Under the pieces are notes generated by a model. It had not been told where the DNA came from. It ran no database searches and saw only the letters and a program-made list of their open reading frames with translations. Source: CAYZXA01 sp964482335 (GTDB lineage Bacteria > Patescibacteriota > Minisyncoccia > Minisyncoccales > MHMH01). Taken from it: a stretch of 64,000 nucleotides of DNA. The DNA lies in assembly GCA_964482335.1 (NCBI GenBank), contig CAYZXA010000002.1:10543-74542 (forward strand), given 5' to 3'. Below, one piece after another: positions 40,291 to 49,837 of this stretch (position 1 is the first letter of the stretch; each line of letters begins with the position of its first letter). The position numbers and the translations under genes were made by a program.

Positions 40291-41169
40291 ATGGCAGATA
40301 AAAAGCGTTTAATTGTCATTGACAGCAATTCCATAATCCATCGGGCTTTCCATGCTCTTCCCCCTTTAACCACCAAGAAAGGAGAAGTGGTTGGCGCTGT
40401 CTACGGGTTTTTATTGGTTTTATTTAAGGCTATTAAAGAATTCCAGCCTGATTTTGTGGCAGCTACCTTTGATGTGCCAGGCCCCACTTTCCGGCACGAA
40501 AAATATAAAGAATACAAAGCTAAAAGGCCTAAAGCGCCAGAAGAGCTTTACCAGCAGATTTCCAAGGTCAAAGAAGTTTTAAAAAGCTTTGATGTTAAGA
40601 TTTTCGAAAAACAAGGATTTGAAGCAGATGACATTATTGGCACGATTGCCAAGTTGGCTCCCAAAAAGCAAGTTATACCTGAGATAGAGACAATTATCTT
40701 AAGCGGTGATTCAGATACCTTACAATTAATTGATACTCACACTAAAACCTATGCTCTGAGAAAAGGAGTTAAGGATACTGTTCTTTACGATAAAAAAATG
40801 GTTGAGGAAAGATACCAGGGCTTAACGCCAAAGCAACTTATTGACTTTAAAGCGCTTAAAGGCGACCCGACAGACAATATTCCTGGAGTGCCCGGAATTG
40901 GAGAAAAAACAGCCACAGGGCTGATTAAAGAGTTCGGCACTTTAGAAAACCTTTATCAAAACTTAGATGATGTTAAATCTAAAACAAGAGAAATCTTGAT
41001 TCAGAATAAAGAACAAGCCTTTTTCAGCAGGGATTTAGTTGAGATTAATAAGTCAGTGCCCTTAGATTTTAATTTAAGAGAATGTCATTGGGGAGATTAC
41101 GATAAAGAGAAAGCAACCCAAGTCTTAAAGAATTTTGATTTTTATAGTCTAATTTCTCGTTTACCTTAA
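40291..41169 (+). CDS. Stand-alone 5'-3' exonuclease (PolA N-terminal/flap nuclease type)
   Basis: A 292-residue protein equal to the first domain of DNA polymerase I and the ExoIX type. Metal-binding and H3TH features are clear: IDSNSIIHRAFHALPP, ATFDVPGPTFRHEKY, GFEADDIIGT, LSGDSDTLQL and the helix-hairpin-helix GDPTDNIPGVPGIGEKTA. It would remove RNA primers and 5' flaps. No polymerase domain follows; the next gene, mutM, starts 1 nt later. Confidence 0.94.
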   Translation: MADKKRLIVIDSNSIIHRAFHALPPLTTKKGEVVGAVYGFLLVLFKAIKEFQPDFVAATFDVPGPTFRHEKYKEYKAKRPKAPEELYQQISKVKEVLKSFDVKIFEKQGFEADDIIGTIAKLAPKKQVIPEIETIILSGDSDTLQLIDTHTKTYALRKGVKDTVLYDKKMVEERYQGLTPKQLIDFKALKGDPTDNIPGVPGIGEKTATGLIKEFGTLENLYQNLDDVKSKTREILIQNKEQAFFSRDLVEINKSVPLDFNLRECHWGDYDKEKATQVLKNFDFYSLISRLP

Positions 41170-41170
41170 T

Positions 41171-41899
41171 ATGCCCGAGTTGCCAGAAGTAGAAACAATT
41201 AGGCGTCAGTTGATCCAGGAGATTGTTGGCAAGAAATTAAATGGCAAGAAGATTGTTAGGGTTCGCAGAAGAGCTAAGATTTTAATCATTGATTTTAGTG
41301 ATAGTTCCAGCTTACTTTTTCATCTTAAGCTAACTGGCCAGCTGATTTTTAATGGGAAACGCACGAAACATACCCGCAAGGTTTTTAAGTTCAGTGATGG
41401 TTCGCAATTAGTATTTAATGATGTTCGTAAGCTTGGCTGGTGGAAAAAAGTAAAAGACACAAAGAAAATAGAAAAACAATTCGGGCCAGAAGCTTTGGGA
41501 ATAGACTTCGAAACCTTTAAAACTCTTTTAAAGAAAAGGCCTAAGTCAAAGATTAAACCCTTGTTGATGGACCAGAAATTCATTGCTGGCATTGGTAATA
41601 TTTATTCAAATGAGATTCTATTTGGTGCTAAAGTACACCCATTATGTTTAGCTAAGACACTGACCAGCAAAGAGATCCAAAGTATTTTTCAAAACATTAA
41701 GAAGATTCTCAAAGCAGCTATTAGACACCAAGGCTCCTCATTTGAATATTATCTTGACGCTTATGGACAAAAAGGCGACTATGTTAAATATCATAAGGTT
41801 TATCATCAAGACAAGTGTCCTGTCTGTCGTACAGACATTAAGAGAATTAAAATTGGAGGCAGATCAGCTTATTTCTGCCCCAAGTGCCAAAAATTATGA
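41171..41899 (+). CDS. mutM: Formamidopyrimidine-DNA glycosylase (MutM/Fpg), shortened N domain
   Basis: A base-excision glycosylase/lyase for oxidised purines. The catalytic N-terminus PELPEVETIRRQL is intact, the H2TH region has FIAGIGNIYSNEILF, and the C-terminal zinc finger has CPVCRTDI and YFCPKCQK. The length is 242 instead of about 270 residues. The gap falls after residue 20, where about 25-30 residues normally link EVET to the RRAK strand (here VRRRAKILIIDF). The catalytic Pro2 and Glu3 remain. It overlaps holA by 4 nt. Confidence 0.93.
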   Translation: MPELPEVETIRRQLIQEIVGKKLNGKKIVRVRRRAKILIIDFSDSSSLLFHLKLTGQLIFNGKRTKHTRKVFKFSDGSQLVFNDVRKLGWWKKVKDTKKIEKQFGPEALGIDFETFKTLLKKRPKSKIKPLLMDQKFIAGIGNIYSNEILFGAKVHPLCLAKTLTSKEIQSIFQNIKKILKAAIRHQGSSFEYYLDAYGQKGDYVKYHKVYHQDKCPVCRTDIKRIKIGGRSAYFCPKCQKL

Positions 41900-42819
41900 T
41901 TATTTTTCTTTATGGACAAGATACATTTAGGTCTAAAGAGAAGCTAAATGAAATTGTTGAACATTATAGAGAAGCTCACAAGAGCGGGCTGAGCTTGAAG
42001 CACTTTGAAGGCAAAAATTTACAGTTTGAGGATTTAAAGAATGAGCTTCAAATAGTTTCAATGTTTAAAGAAAAAAAGCTTTTAGTTTTAAGCAATGTCT
42101 TTTCTAATAAAGAGTTTAAAGAAGAGCTTCTTAAAAACTCTGAAAAGATTGTTAAGTCAGACGAAGTCATTTTATTTTACGAAGATAAGGGAATTGCTAG
42201 CAACGACTCTTTATTCAAATTTCTTAAGAAACAAGCCAAATGCCAGGAGTTTGAGCCATTAGTGGGCCAGAAACTAAAAAACTGGCTGAGAAAAGAATTT
42301 GAGAAATACAAAGCAAGAATTGACCCGCAAGCCTTAGACAGGTTGGTAGTTTTTGTTGGCGATGACCTTTGGCAGCTTTCCAACGAGGTTAGAAAATTAG
42401 CCAGTTTTAAAAAAGACAGCGAGATTAAAGTAAAAGATGTTGAGCTTTTAGTTAAAGCAAAGATAGAAACAGATATTTTCAAAACAATTGACGCTTTAGC
42501 GCGTAAGGATAAAAAACAAGCTTTAGATTTGCTGCATAAGCATCTTGAGAAAGGGGACAGTCCTCTTTATCTCTTTTCAATGATAAACTTTCAATTCAGA
42601 AATATCTTAACCGTCAAAGATTTAATAGAGAAAAAAAAGCCTTTGGCTCGTTCAGGGCTCCATCCTTACGTTGTCAGAAAAAGCTCACAGCACGCTCAAA
42701 GATTCGATTTGCAAGATTTAAAAAAAATCTACCGCAAGGTTTTTGAGGTAGACTACAATATCAAGACTGGCAAAATAGATTCTCAAACAGCTTTGGATTT
42801 ACTGATTGCTGAGATTTAG
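41896..42819 (+). CDS. holA: DNA polymerase III delta subunit
   Basis: A clamp-loader subunit of 307 residues from the ATG at 41896 (MIIFLYGQDTFRSKEKLNE), which overlaps the mutM stop as ATGA. The AAA+-like N domain has LYGQDTFRS in place of a P-loop, as expected for delta. Later motifs include VGDDLWQLSNEVRKLA and IFKTIDALARKDKKQAL. A start 12 nt upstream is possible but would break the ATGA coupling. It converges on rpsT, the common holA-rpsT arrangement. Confidence 0.92.
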   Translation: MIIFLYGQDTFRSKEKLNEIVEHYREAHKSGLSLKHFEGKNLQFEDLKNELQIVSMFKEKKLLVLSNVFSNKEFKEELLKNSEKIVKSDEVILFYEDKGIASNDSLFKFLKKQAKCQEFEPLVGQKLKNWLRKEFEKYKARIDPQALDRLVVFVGDDLWQLSNEVRKLASFKKDSEIKVKDVELLVKAKIETDIFKTIDALARKDKKQALDLLHKHLEKGDSPLYLFSMINFQFRNILTVKDLIEKKKPLARSGLHPYVVRKSSQHAQRFDLQDLKKIYRKVFEVDYNIKTGKIDSQTALDLLIAEI

Positions 42820-43076
42820 GCTTTGCTAATCAGCTTTGTTATTCTTGATTTCTTGCGGCTGGCCGCATTCTTTTTGATAACATTAACCTTGGCTGCCTTG
42901 TCCAGAACCTTATATATTTGAGGCAAAAGCGCTTTAGCCTCTTTTATTTTCTTTTGGATAACTAAAGCTCTTGCCTTTTTAATAAGGCTTTTTATTTTGT
43001 TCTCATAGCCAAGATTTCTTGATTGGCGCTTGAAGCTCTGTCGTAAAGCTTTTTTAGCCGCTTTCTTTATTGGCAT
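42816..43076 (-). CDS. rpsT: 30S ribosomal protein S20
   Basis: An 86-residue three-helix protein binding 16S rRNA. The start MPIKKAAKKALRQSFKRQ matches the family, and the C-terminal half has VIKKNAASRKKSRITKLI. The ATG at 43076 has TATTAT 6 nt upstream and no ribosome-binding site, so an earlier in-frame start at 43118 is rejected. Confidence 0.95.
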   Translation of the reverse strand: MPIKKAAKKALRQSFKRQSRNLGYENKIKSLIKKARALVIQKKIKEAKALLPQIYKVLDKAAKVNVIKKNAASRKKSRITKLISKA

Positions 43077-43128
43077 AATTAAATAATAGTAGCATAAATA
43101 AAAATTTTGTAAACACAATTGAAAAGAG

Positions 43129-43157
43129 TTGCGTTTTAAGAGTAAATAAGATAAGAT
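43129..43157 (+). promoter_or_regulatory. Promoter of the B12-radical SAM gene
   Basis: TTGCGT (43129-43134), a 17-nt spacer and TAAGAT (43152-43157). Confidence 0.45.
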
Positions 43158-43191
43158 GAAATGACATTAGTTCATTTAAAAGGAGTTGAAT

Positions 43192-44730
43192 ATGGAAAGA
43201 AAGATTAATACAGATAAATGGTCTTTAATTCGGTTCATTATTCCAGCTTTTCCAGAAGTTAACATTTTTTCCCGACAAGCTAAGAAAACTACTGCTCTGG
43301 GTCCAATCATGGTAGCCACTGCAGCAAGCAAAGCTTGGAGATGGCACGTTGAGGTGATTGACGAGAATAACTACAGAGATGGTCCGAGGGATAGTCAAGG
43401 GCTACCAGATCATGAGATGTTGCAGGAGAGAAGTCCAGCAGACGTGGTCGGATTTTACTGCGGGCTTACTAGTACTATTGAACGCGTTTGGCAATTAGCT
43501 GAATTTTATCATGAAAAAGCTCAAACTATTGCTGGCGGCTGGCATGCTCATTATTGTCCAGAAGAAACATTGAGGCATAATATTGATGTGGTGGTTCATG
43601 GTGATGGAGAAATTGTTATCCAAAAAATTCTGACTGCTTTTGAGCAAGAAGAAGGGCCTGGGAATATTCCCGGCATTTCTTTCTTAGACAAGGGAGAGGT
43701 TAAAACTAATCCTCCAAACATCTTTGAGATCCCAGATTTAAATGCTTTGCCTTATCCAGATTTTGGTTTGCTTAAATATGCTAAAGTGAGTATTTATCCA
43801 GTTGGTCGGACTAGAGGTTGTAGGATGAATTGCGAATTCTGCAGCATTAAAGGAAAGCCTCGTTGGAGTACGGGTGAGCATCTTTTTAAGACGGTCGAGT
43901 GGCTAGTTGCAACAAGAAGTGCCCGTTATTTCTTTATTGTTGATGATCGTTTGGAGGAAGACATTGTTGGCACAGTTGATTTCTTTAGAAGAGTTGCCGA
44001 AAGATATGGTAATCGCCTTGCTTTTACCGTTCAAACAAGACTGGAAGCCGCCAAGAACACAGAATTATTGAGAATTATGAAGAGAGCCGGCGTTAGAGTT
44101 GTTTGTATCGGCTACGAATCTGTCATTGAAGCTGAACTTCGGGCTATGAATAAAGGATATTTATCAATAGCTCAAATGCTTGAATGGACGAAAATTTGGC
44201 GTCAGCTTTTCCGGATACATGCAATGTTTATCTTTGGCTATCCATTGAAAGACAGAGGGATCTCAATTAGCCCTAAAGAGATGCTCAAAGCTTTTAGAAT
44301 CTTTCTTGGTAAGGCTCGTCCTGACACTACCCAAATATTACACCCAATCCCTTTGGTGGGAACAGATTTACGCAAGAGGTTAGAAGAAGAGGGTAGAATC
44401 TATCCTCAGGAATTAGTACCTTGGAGCAAATACGATGGAAGCTTTGTTTGTTTCCAGCCAGATAACATGACTCCTCGGGAATTCCAAGAAGCCTCTATGA
44501 AGCTTATGGGCAGGTTTTACAGTCTACTCCTAAGCCTTATTAATATTCCATTGAGAACGATTGCTTTTCCAATAGATTACCTCTTTAGGGGATGGGAGTC
44601 TTGGCATCGTGGTTGGTGGAGAAACATTGTGAGGTTCGGCGGACATTTTCTTATTCGAAAATGGAGGAAGAGACAGGACGTTAAGCTGTTTATAGAAAAA
44701 TTAGAGAAATATCAATCGCAAGGCAAGTGA
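43192..44730 (+). CDS. B12-binding-domain radical SAM protein
   Basis: A 512-residue protein. The N-terminal 150 residues resemble a cobalamin-binding domain (ADVVGFYCGLTSTIERVW, IAGGWHAHYCPEE and VVHGDGE), though the canonical D-x-H-x-x-G base-on motif is not seen. The radical SAM core has the iron-sulfur motif GCRMNCEFCSIKG (C-x3-C-x2-C). The C-terminal 130 residues are less conserved. Members modify lipids, peptides or small molecules with methyl or radical chemistry; the substrate here is unknown. It is monocistronic with a consensus AAGGAG ribosome-binding site 6 nt before the ATG. Confidence 0.88.
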   Translation: MERKINTDKWSLIRFIIPAFPEVNIFSRQAKKTTALGPIMVATAASKAWRWHVEVIDENNYRDGPRDSQGLPDHEMLQERSPADVVGFYCGLTSTIERVWQLAEFYHEKAQTIAGGWHAHYCPEETLRHNIDVVVHGDGEIVIQKILTAFEQEEGPGNIPGISFLDKGEVKTNPPNIFEIPDLNALPYPDFGLLKYAKVSIYPVGRTRGCRMNCEFCSIKGKPRWSTGEHLFKTVEWLVATRSARYFFIVDDRLEEDIVGTVDFFRRVAERYGNRLAFTVQTRLEAAKNTELLRIMKRAGVRVVCIGYESVIEAELRAMNKGYLSIAQMLEWTKIWRQLFRIHAMFIFGYPLKDRGISISPKEMLKAFRIFLGKARPDTTQILHPIPLVGTDLRKRLEEEGRIYPQELVPWSKYDGSFVCFQPDNMTPREFQEASMKLMGRFYSLLLSLINIPLRTIAFPIDYLFRGWESWHRGWWRNIVRFGGHFLIRKWRKRQDVKLFIEKLEKYQSQGK

Positions 44731-44734
44731 GAAA

Positions 44735-46624
44735 TTACTTGCCTTTTTTTATTTTTTTAATCAAGTCTCGGATTTCAGCTGCTCTTTCAAAGTTCAGGTT
44801 TTTAGCAGCCACTTTCATTTCTTTTTCAAGAAGCTTCTTGTCTTGGATGGCCCAGAACTCAATACCAACTTCCTTTTCTTTTGGAGCAAAAGGCCATTCC
44901 CTTATTTCTTTACTGATGGCCTTAGGTGTTATCTTATGCTTTTTGTTATATTTCTCCTGGATGTTTCTGCGGCGCAAAACCTCTTTGATCGCTTTTTCCA
45001 TTGAGAGAGTTTTTTTATCAGCATACATAATAACATGGCCTTGCAAGTGCCGGGCTGCTCTGCCCATGGTTTGGATTAAGGTTGTTTCATTTCTCAAGAA
45101 ACCTTCTTTATCAGCATCTAAGATAGCTATTAAACTAACCTCTGGCAAATCTAAACCTTCTCTTAAAAGGTTGATGCCAACGATAACGTCATATTTGCCT
45201 TCTCTTAAATCCTGGAGAATCTTCGGTCTTTCTAAGGTTTTGATTTCTGAATGGAGATAATGAGTTTTGATGCCTGCTTCTCTGAGATAATCAGTCAGAG
45301 CTTCAGACAGTCTCTTAGTTAAAGTAATGACTAAACTTCTTTGGTTCTTTTTAATTCTTTTTTTAATCTCTTCTATCAAGTCTTTGACCTGGTTTTTAGT
45401 TGGTTTTATTTCAATAGAAGGTTCTAAGAGGCCGGTTGGTCTAATAACTTGTTCAACAATATGTTCTTTGACTTTTTGTTTTTCATAAGGTCCCGGAGTA
45501 GCTGAAGCATAGATAGTTTGATTGACTCTTTCTTCAAACTCTTTAAAGTTTAAAGGCCTGTTGTCTAAAGCAGAAGGCAGGCGGAAGCCGTATTCAATCA
45601 AAACTTCTTTTCTTGACTTGTCAGTGTTGTACATGGCATGCAATTGGGGCAGGGTCATATGCGATTCATCAATAATTGTCAGGAAATCTTTTGGAAAATA
45701 ATTAAGCAGAACAAAAGGCGGTTCTTTTGGCTTTCTGAACTCCAAATGCCTTGAATAGTTCTCAATCCCGTGACAAAAGCCCGTTTCTTTCATCAGCTCT
45801 AAATCATAGTTTGTCCTTTTCTCTAACTTTTGAGCCTCTATTAATTTCTTTTCTCCTTTTAATATTTTTAATTGTTCTTGCAGCTCAAGTTTTATATTCT
45901 CTAAGGCAATCTCCAATTTATCCTGAGGAGTTACCCAGAAGTGAGCTGGAAATATTCTGCATTCAGGCTTAACTATTTTGTCATTAGACAATTCAATAGT
46001 TATCACCTTTTTGCCAGTGACCAAATAAACTTCGATAATATCGCCCCTGACCCTAAAAGTGCCTGGTCGGAAATTAATGTCATTCCTTTGGTATTGCAAA
46101 GAAGTTAAACGAGCAATTAAGTCCCTTCTTTTTATCTTTTGTCCGGGCTTCAATTGTAAGGCAACTTCTTGGTAGGTTTCTGGTGAACCAATATTGTAAA
46201 TGCATGAAACAGAAGCAACAACAATAACGTCTTTCCTTGTTAACAAGTCCTGGGTGGCGGCATGCCTTAGTCTGTCAATTTCTTCATTAATCTTGGCATC
46301 TTTTTCAATATAGGTATCAGTTTGGGGGATATAGGCTTCTGGCTGGTAGTAATCATAATAGGAAACAAAGTAATGGACAGCATTATTTGGGAAGAACTCT
46401 TTGAATTCTTGGTACAATTGAGCAGCCAAAGTTTTGTTGTGGGAGATGACTAAAACCGGCTTGTTTGCTTTTTCAATTATTTTGGCTATGCTAAAGGTTT
46501 TTCCGCTTCCCGTTACACCCAAAAGTACCTGGTTTTTAACACCAGCTTCAAGGTTTTTAAATAATTGTTCAATAGCCTGAGGCTGATCACCTGTTGGCTT
46601 GAATTTAGAGACAAGCTTGAACAT
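44735..46624 (-). CDS. uvrB: Excinuclease ABC subunit B
   Basis: A nucleotide-excision repair helicase of 629 residues. Walker A is GVTGSGKTFSIAK, and the beta-hairpin region YYDYYQPEAYIPQTDTYIEK is present to insert at damage. The helicase motifs DESHMTLPQ and GRAARHLQGH follow. The C-terminal UVR motif (AAKNLNFERAAEIRDLIKKI) binds UvrC. UvrA and UvrC are not in the window. Confidence 0.97.
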   Translation of the reverse strand: MFKLVSKFKPTGDQPQAIEQLFKNLEAGVKNQVLLGVTGSGKTFSIAKIIEKANKPVLVISHNKTLAAQLYQEFKEFFPNNAVHYFVSYYDYYQPEAYIPQTDTYIEKDAKINEEIDRLRHAATQDLLTRKDVIVVASVSCIYNIGSPETYQEVALQLKPGQKIKRRDLIARLTSLQYQRNDINFRPGTFRVRGDIIEVYLVTGKKVITIELSNDKIVKPECRIFPAHFWVTPQDKLEIALENIKLELQEQLKILKGEKKLIEAQKLEKRTNYDLELMKETGFCHGIENYSRHLEFRKPKEPPFVLLNYFPKDFLTIIDESHMTLPQLHAMYNTDKSRKEVLIEYGFRLPSALDNRPLNFKEFEERVNQTIYASATPGPYEKQKVKEHIVEQVIRPTGLLEPSIEIKPTKNQVKDLIEEIKKRIKKNQRSLVITLTKRLSEALTDYLREAGIKTHYLHSEIKTLERPKILQDLREGKYDVIVGINLLREGLDLPEVSLIAILDADKEGFLRNETTLIQTMGRAARHLQGHVIMYADKKTLSMEKAIKEVLRRRNIQEKYNKKHKITPKAISKEIREWPFAPKEKEVGIEFWAIQDKKLLEKEMKVAAKNLNFERAAEIRDLIKKIKKGK

Positions 46625-46686
46625 AACTTCTTAATTTTATGTTAAATTTCTTCTTTTTTCAAGGATAGGTTAAGATAAGATAAGGT

Positions 46687-47895
46687 ATGAAGAAATTAAT
46701 TAAAAAATTTATCCCTCCATTTTTGCTCGGTTGGTATCACCTAAGCTTGGCTTTTTTGGGCGCTGTTTTATATCGCTTTCCTTCAAGAAAACTGAAGGTC
46801 ATTGGTGTAACCGGCACTAATGGAAAAACAACAGTTGTTAACTTAACAACAAAGATTTTAGAGGAAGCTGGCTATAAACTGGCTTCTTTATCTTCTATCA
46901 AGTTCAAAATAGCTGATAAAGAAAGACCCAATACCTTGAAAATGACCATGCCAGGACGCTTTAAGCTCCAGAGGTTTTTAAGAGAAGCTCTGAGCAATAA
47001 CTGTCAGTATGTAGTTTTAGAAGTAACCTCAGAAGGTATTAAACAACACCGTCATCGATTTATTAGTTTTAATACAGCTATTTTTACTAACTTAACGCCA
47101 GAACATATTGAAGCTCATAAAGGATTTGAAAACTATAAGAAAGCCAAAGGAAAACTTTTTCAAACAACCAGAGAGATTCATGTTATTAATCTTGACGATG
47201 AGAACGCTAAATACTTTTTACAGTTTCCAGCAAAGAAGAAATATACCTATGGCTTAAACCAGGGAGATATTAATACCAAGAATACGCAGTTTAAACTTTT
47301 TTTAATTGGTGATTTTAATAAATATAATGCTTTAGCAGCAATTTGCCTTGGCTTGTCTCAAGGGATTGATTTGGAGGTTTGCCAAAGAGCTTTAGAAAAA
47401 GTTAAAGGAATTCCCGGCAGAATGGAACAGGTCATTTCTCAGCCCTTTAAGGTTTTTGTTGATTATGCTTTTACGCCTAATGCTCTAGATAAGGTTTATC
47501 AAACTTTAAAACCAAGAGATGCTAATATGATATGTGTTTTAGGATCTTGCGGTGGAGGCAGAGACAGGTGGAAAAGACCGATCCTAGGCGAGATAGCTGC
47601 CAAATACTGCAATGAAATAATTATTACCAACGAAGACCCGTACGACGAAGACCCAATGAAGATTATTAGAGAAGTAGCCAAAGGAACAAAAGGTAAGGCA
47701 GAAACAATATTAGACAGACGAGAAGCAATTAAAAGAGCCTTGAAACTAGCTAAGCCTGCTGATACAGTAATAACCACTGGCAAGGGCTCGGAATCCTGGA
47801 TATGCTTGGCTCACGGTAAAAAGATTCCTTGGAGTGAAGTAGAGGTTATTCATGAAGAAATCAAAAAACTCAACATAGTTAATATAGTTCTTTAA
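46687..47895 (+). CDS. MurE-like Mur ligase without N-terminal domain
   Basis: A 402-residue ATP-dependent amide ligase of the Mur family, probably adding an amino acid to the peptidoglycan precursor. The P-loop is GVTGTNGKTTVVN, and GGRDRWKRP matches the MurE motif. It lacks the about 90-residue N-terminal UDP-binding domain; instead a hydrophobic helix (about 12-32) comes first. The MurE amino-acid recognition motif, DNPR in diaminopimelate enzymes, reads EDPYDEDP, so the substrate may not be diaminopimelate. It could also be a MurT-like amidation-type ligase, but no GatD partner is seen. Confidence 0.8.
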   Translation: MKKLIKKFIPPFLLGWYHLSLAFLGAVLYRFPSRKLKVIGVTGTNGKTTVVNLTTKILEEAGYKLASLSSIKFKIADKERPNTLKMTMPGRFKLQRFLREALSNNCQYVVLEVTSEGIKQHRHRFISFNTAIFTNLTPEHIEAHKGFENYKKAKGKLFQTTREIHVINLDDENAKYFLQFPAKKKYTYGLNQGDINTKNTQFKLFLIGDFNKYNALAAICLGLSQGIDLEVCQRALEKVKGIPGRMEQVISQPFKVFVDYAFTPNALDKVYQTLKPRDANMICVLGSCGGGRDRWKRPILGEIAAKYCNEIIITNEDPYDEDPMKIIREVAKGTKGKAETILDRREAIKRALKLAKPADTVITTGKGSESWICLAHGKKIPWSEVEVIHEEIKKLNIVNIVL

Positions 47896-47926
47896 TAAAG
47901 TCCAAAAAGGGAGGAGGTAGAAAGAA

Positions 47927-48289
47927 ATGAGAGATAAAAAAAATCAAAAACTAGCAGAAAGAGATTTTAACTCTTTTATTAATGACCTAAAGATAGGTGG
48001 ATTAGAGTTTGAGATTATTGAGGAAAATGAGATTAAGAAGAATTGTCTAAAAGGTCTTTATAACAGAGCAAAAGAGGTTCTTTTCCAAGTTAATCCCGAA
48101 GAACTTTTATTATTTGTATTCAGAGATAAAAAAACGCAAGCTTGTTGGTCCTCGGAAGACTATTCAGGGAGCGTCATAATCAATATGGCTTATAATCTTG
48201 AAATTAGCGAGCTTAAAAAGGCAAGAGGGGAAGCCAGGGAGAAAGTCCGGCAGGAGCTCGATTTAGTAATAGTCGAACCAGAAACTTAG
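47927..48289 (+). CDS. Hypothetical protein, alpha/beta, 120 residues
   Basis: Not recognised. A soluble acidic protein (MRDKKNQKLAERDFNSFIND) with a central beta-rich part (EELLLFVFRDKKTQACW) and a C-terminal charged helix. A strong GGAGGAGG ribosome-binding site lies 9 nt before the ATG. A terminator follows, and it probably shares the transcript of the MurE-like gene 31 nt upstream. Confidence 0.7.
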   Translation: MRDKKNQKLAERDFNSFINDLKIGGLEFEIIEENEIKKNCLKGLYNRAKEVLFQVNPEELLLFVFRDKKTQACWSSEDYSGSVIINMAYNLEISELKKARGEAREKVRQELDLVIVEPET

Positions 48290-48293
48290 CAAG

Positions 48294-48323
48294 ATGAGGT
48301 TGTCAAAGATGACCTCATTTTTA
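48294..48323 (+). terminator. Intrinsic terminator
   Basis: ATGAGGT/ACCTCAT stem with an 11-nt loop, then TTTTTAT. Confidence 0.75.
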
Positions 48324-48363
48324 TTTGAAATTATCTTAAAAATTAAATAGAATATAGATACTT

Positions 48364-49806
48364 ATGAAGAAGTCTGATTTCAAAAAAATATCAGATTGGC
48401 TTTGGGAGATTCCCAAGGGTTTTAGAGAAGACATGCGAGTGCCAGCTCGTGTTTATGCTTCAGAGAAAATGTTAGAAAACATCTTTCAAGACAGAAGTAT
48501 CCCACAGCTGATTAATGGTACAACTCTACCTGGTATAGTTAGACACGGTATTGCCATGCCCGATTGTCATGAGGGGTACTCTGTACCCATTGGTTTTGTT
48601 GGCGCCATCAGGACTTCTGACGGCGTTATTTCACCTGGTGCTTGCGGTTTTGATATTAACTGCGGTATGAGATTATTAAAATCAGAGCTGACTAAAAAAG
48701 ACATTAAACCTCATTTAGAGAATTTAGCTACAGAAATACAAAAACAAGTTCCTTCGGGCCTGGGCCAAGGCAGGCAGGTTAAGTTAAGCATTGGAGAGGT
48801 TGATAAAATCTTAAAAGGTGGAGCCCAAAGACTTGTTGAGCAAGGCTATGGTCAGAAAGAAGATATTGAGAATTGTGAAGCTCAGGGCAGATTAGATTGG
48901 GCTGACAGCTCTGTAGTTTCTTTGCGCGCTAAGGATCGGGGCAGAGATCAGGTGGGGACTCTCGGGAGTGGAAATCATTTTATCGAACTTCAAAAAGTAG
49001 AGGAGATTTTTGATGAAACAGTGGCTAAGAATTTCGGACTCTTCAGAAACCAGGTTGTCATTATGATTCATACTGGTTCAAGAGGTCTTGGCCATCAAGT
49101 CTGTACTGATTATTTAAGAACAATGATTCCAGCCATGCAAAGATACAACATTAAAGTACCTGATCGAGAGTTTGCCTGTGTGCCATTTAAATCTTCAGAA
49201 GGTCAGCAATATTTTAAAGCTATGGGCGCAGCTGCTAACTATGCTTGGGCTAACCGACAGATGATCGCTCATTTTGTCAGAAAGGCCTGGCAGCAAGTAT
49301 TGGGCGAGAAAGCTTCACCTTTAATCCCTTTATACGATGTAGCTCACAATATTATTAAAAAGGAGAAATATGTTATTGAAGGTAAAGAAACCGAATTAGC
49401 TGTTCACCGTAAAGGAGCCACCAGAGCCTTTCCGCCAGGGCATAATAAAATTCCAGCAAAATACCAAAAAACAGGTCAGCCGGTTTTAATTCCAGGTTCT
49501 ATGGGTACTGCTTCCTATGTCTTGGTAGGACAGAAACAAGGCGAAGAAGCTTTTTATTCAACAAACCATGGAGCAGGTAGAACCATGTCTCGCAGAGAGG
49601 CTACCAGGCGCATCTCTGGACAGGAAGTCATAAAAAGGTTAGAACAAAAAGGAATCATCATTAAATGCTGGAGCCAGAGAGGTATTGCCGAAGAAGCACC
49701 CATGGCTTATAAAAATGTTGATGATGTGGTAGAGGTGGTTGAGAAAGCTGGCCTATCAAAGAAAGTTGCCAGAGTAGTGCCTTTAGCCGTCATAAAAGGT
49801 GAATAA
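48364..49806 (+). CDS. rtcB: RNA-splicing ligase RtcB
   Basis: A GTP- and Mn2+-dependent ligase that joins 2',3'-cyclic phosphate (or 3'-phosphate) ends to 5'-OH ends in tRNA splicing or RNA repair. Full length at 480 residues. Metal and guanylylation motifs are intact: HGIAMPDCHEGYSVPIGF, CGFDINCGMRLL, LGSGNHFIELQ, HTGSRGLGHQ and STNHGAGRTMSRREA (with the guanylylated His). RtcA, the matching cyclase, is at 61 kb. No archease gene is seen. Confidence 0.97.
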   Translation: MKKSDFKKISDWLWEIPKGFREDMRVPARVYASEKMLENIFQDRSIPQLINGTTLPGIVRHGIAMPDCHEGYSVPIGFVGAIRTSDGVISPGACGFDINCGMRLLKSELTKKDIKPHLENLATEIQKQVPSGLGQGRQVKLSIGEVDKILKGGAQRLVEQGYGQKEDIENCEAQGRLDWADSSVVSLRAKDRGRDQVGTLGSGNHFIELQKVEEIFDETVAKNFGLFRNQVVIMIHTGSRGLGHQVCTDYLRTMIPAMQRYNIKVPDREFACVPFKSSEGQQYFKAMGAAANYAWANRQMIAHFVRKAWQQVLGEKASPLIPLYDVAHNIIKKEKYVIEGKETELAVHRKGATRAFPPGHNKIPAKYQKTGQPVLIPGSMGTASYVLVGQKQGEEAFYSTNHGAGRTMSRREATRRISGQEVIKRLEQKGIIIKCWSQRGIAEEAPMAYKNVDDVVEVVEKAGLSKKVARVVPLAVIKGE

Positions 49807-49837
49807 ATTTATATGAGTAGAATATTTTATTGGTCTT

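Noticed and set aside
43186..43191. TTG start two codons upstream for the radical SAM gene
   Set aside because: The AAGGAG site is immediately before this TTG, too close to use it; spacing fits the ATG at 43192.
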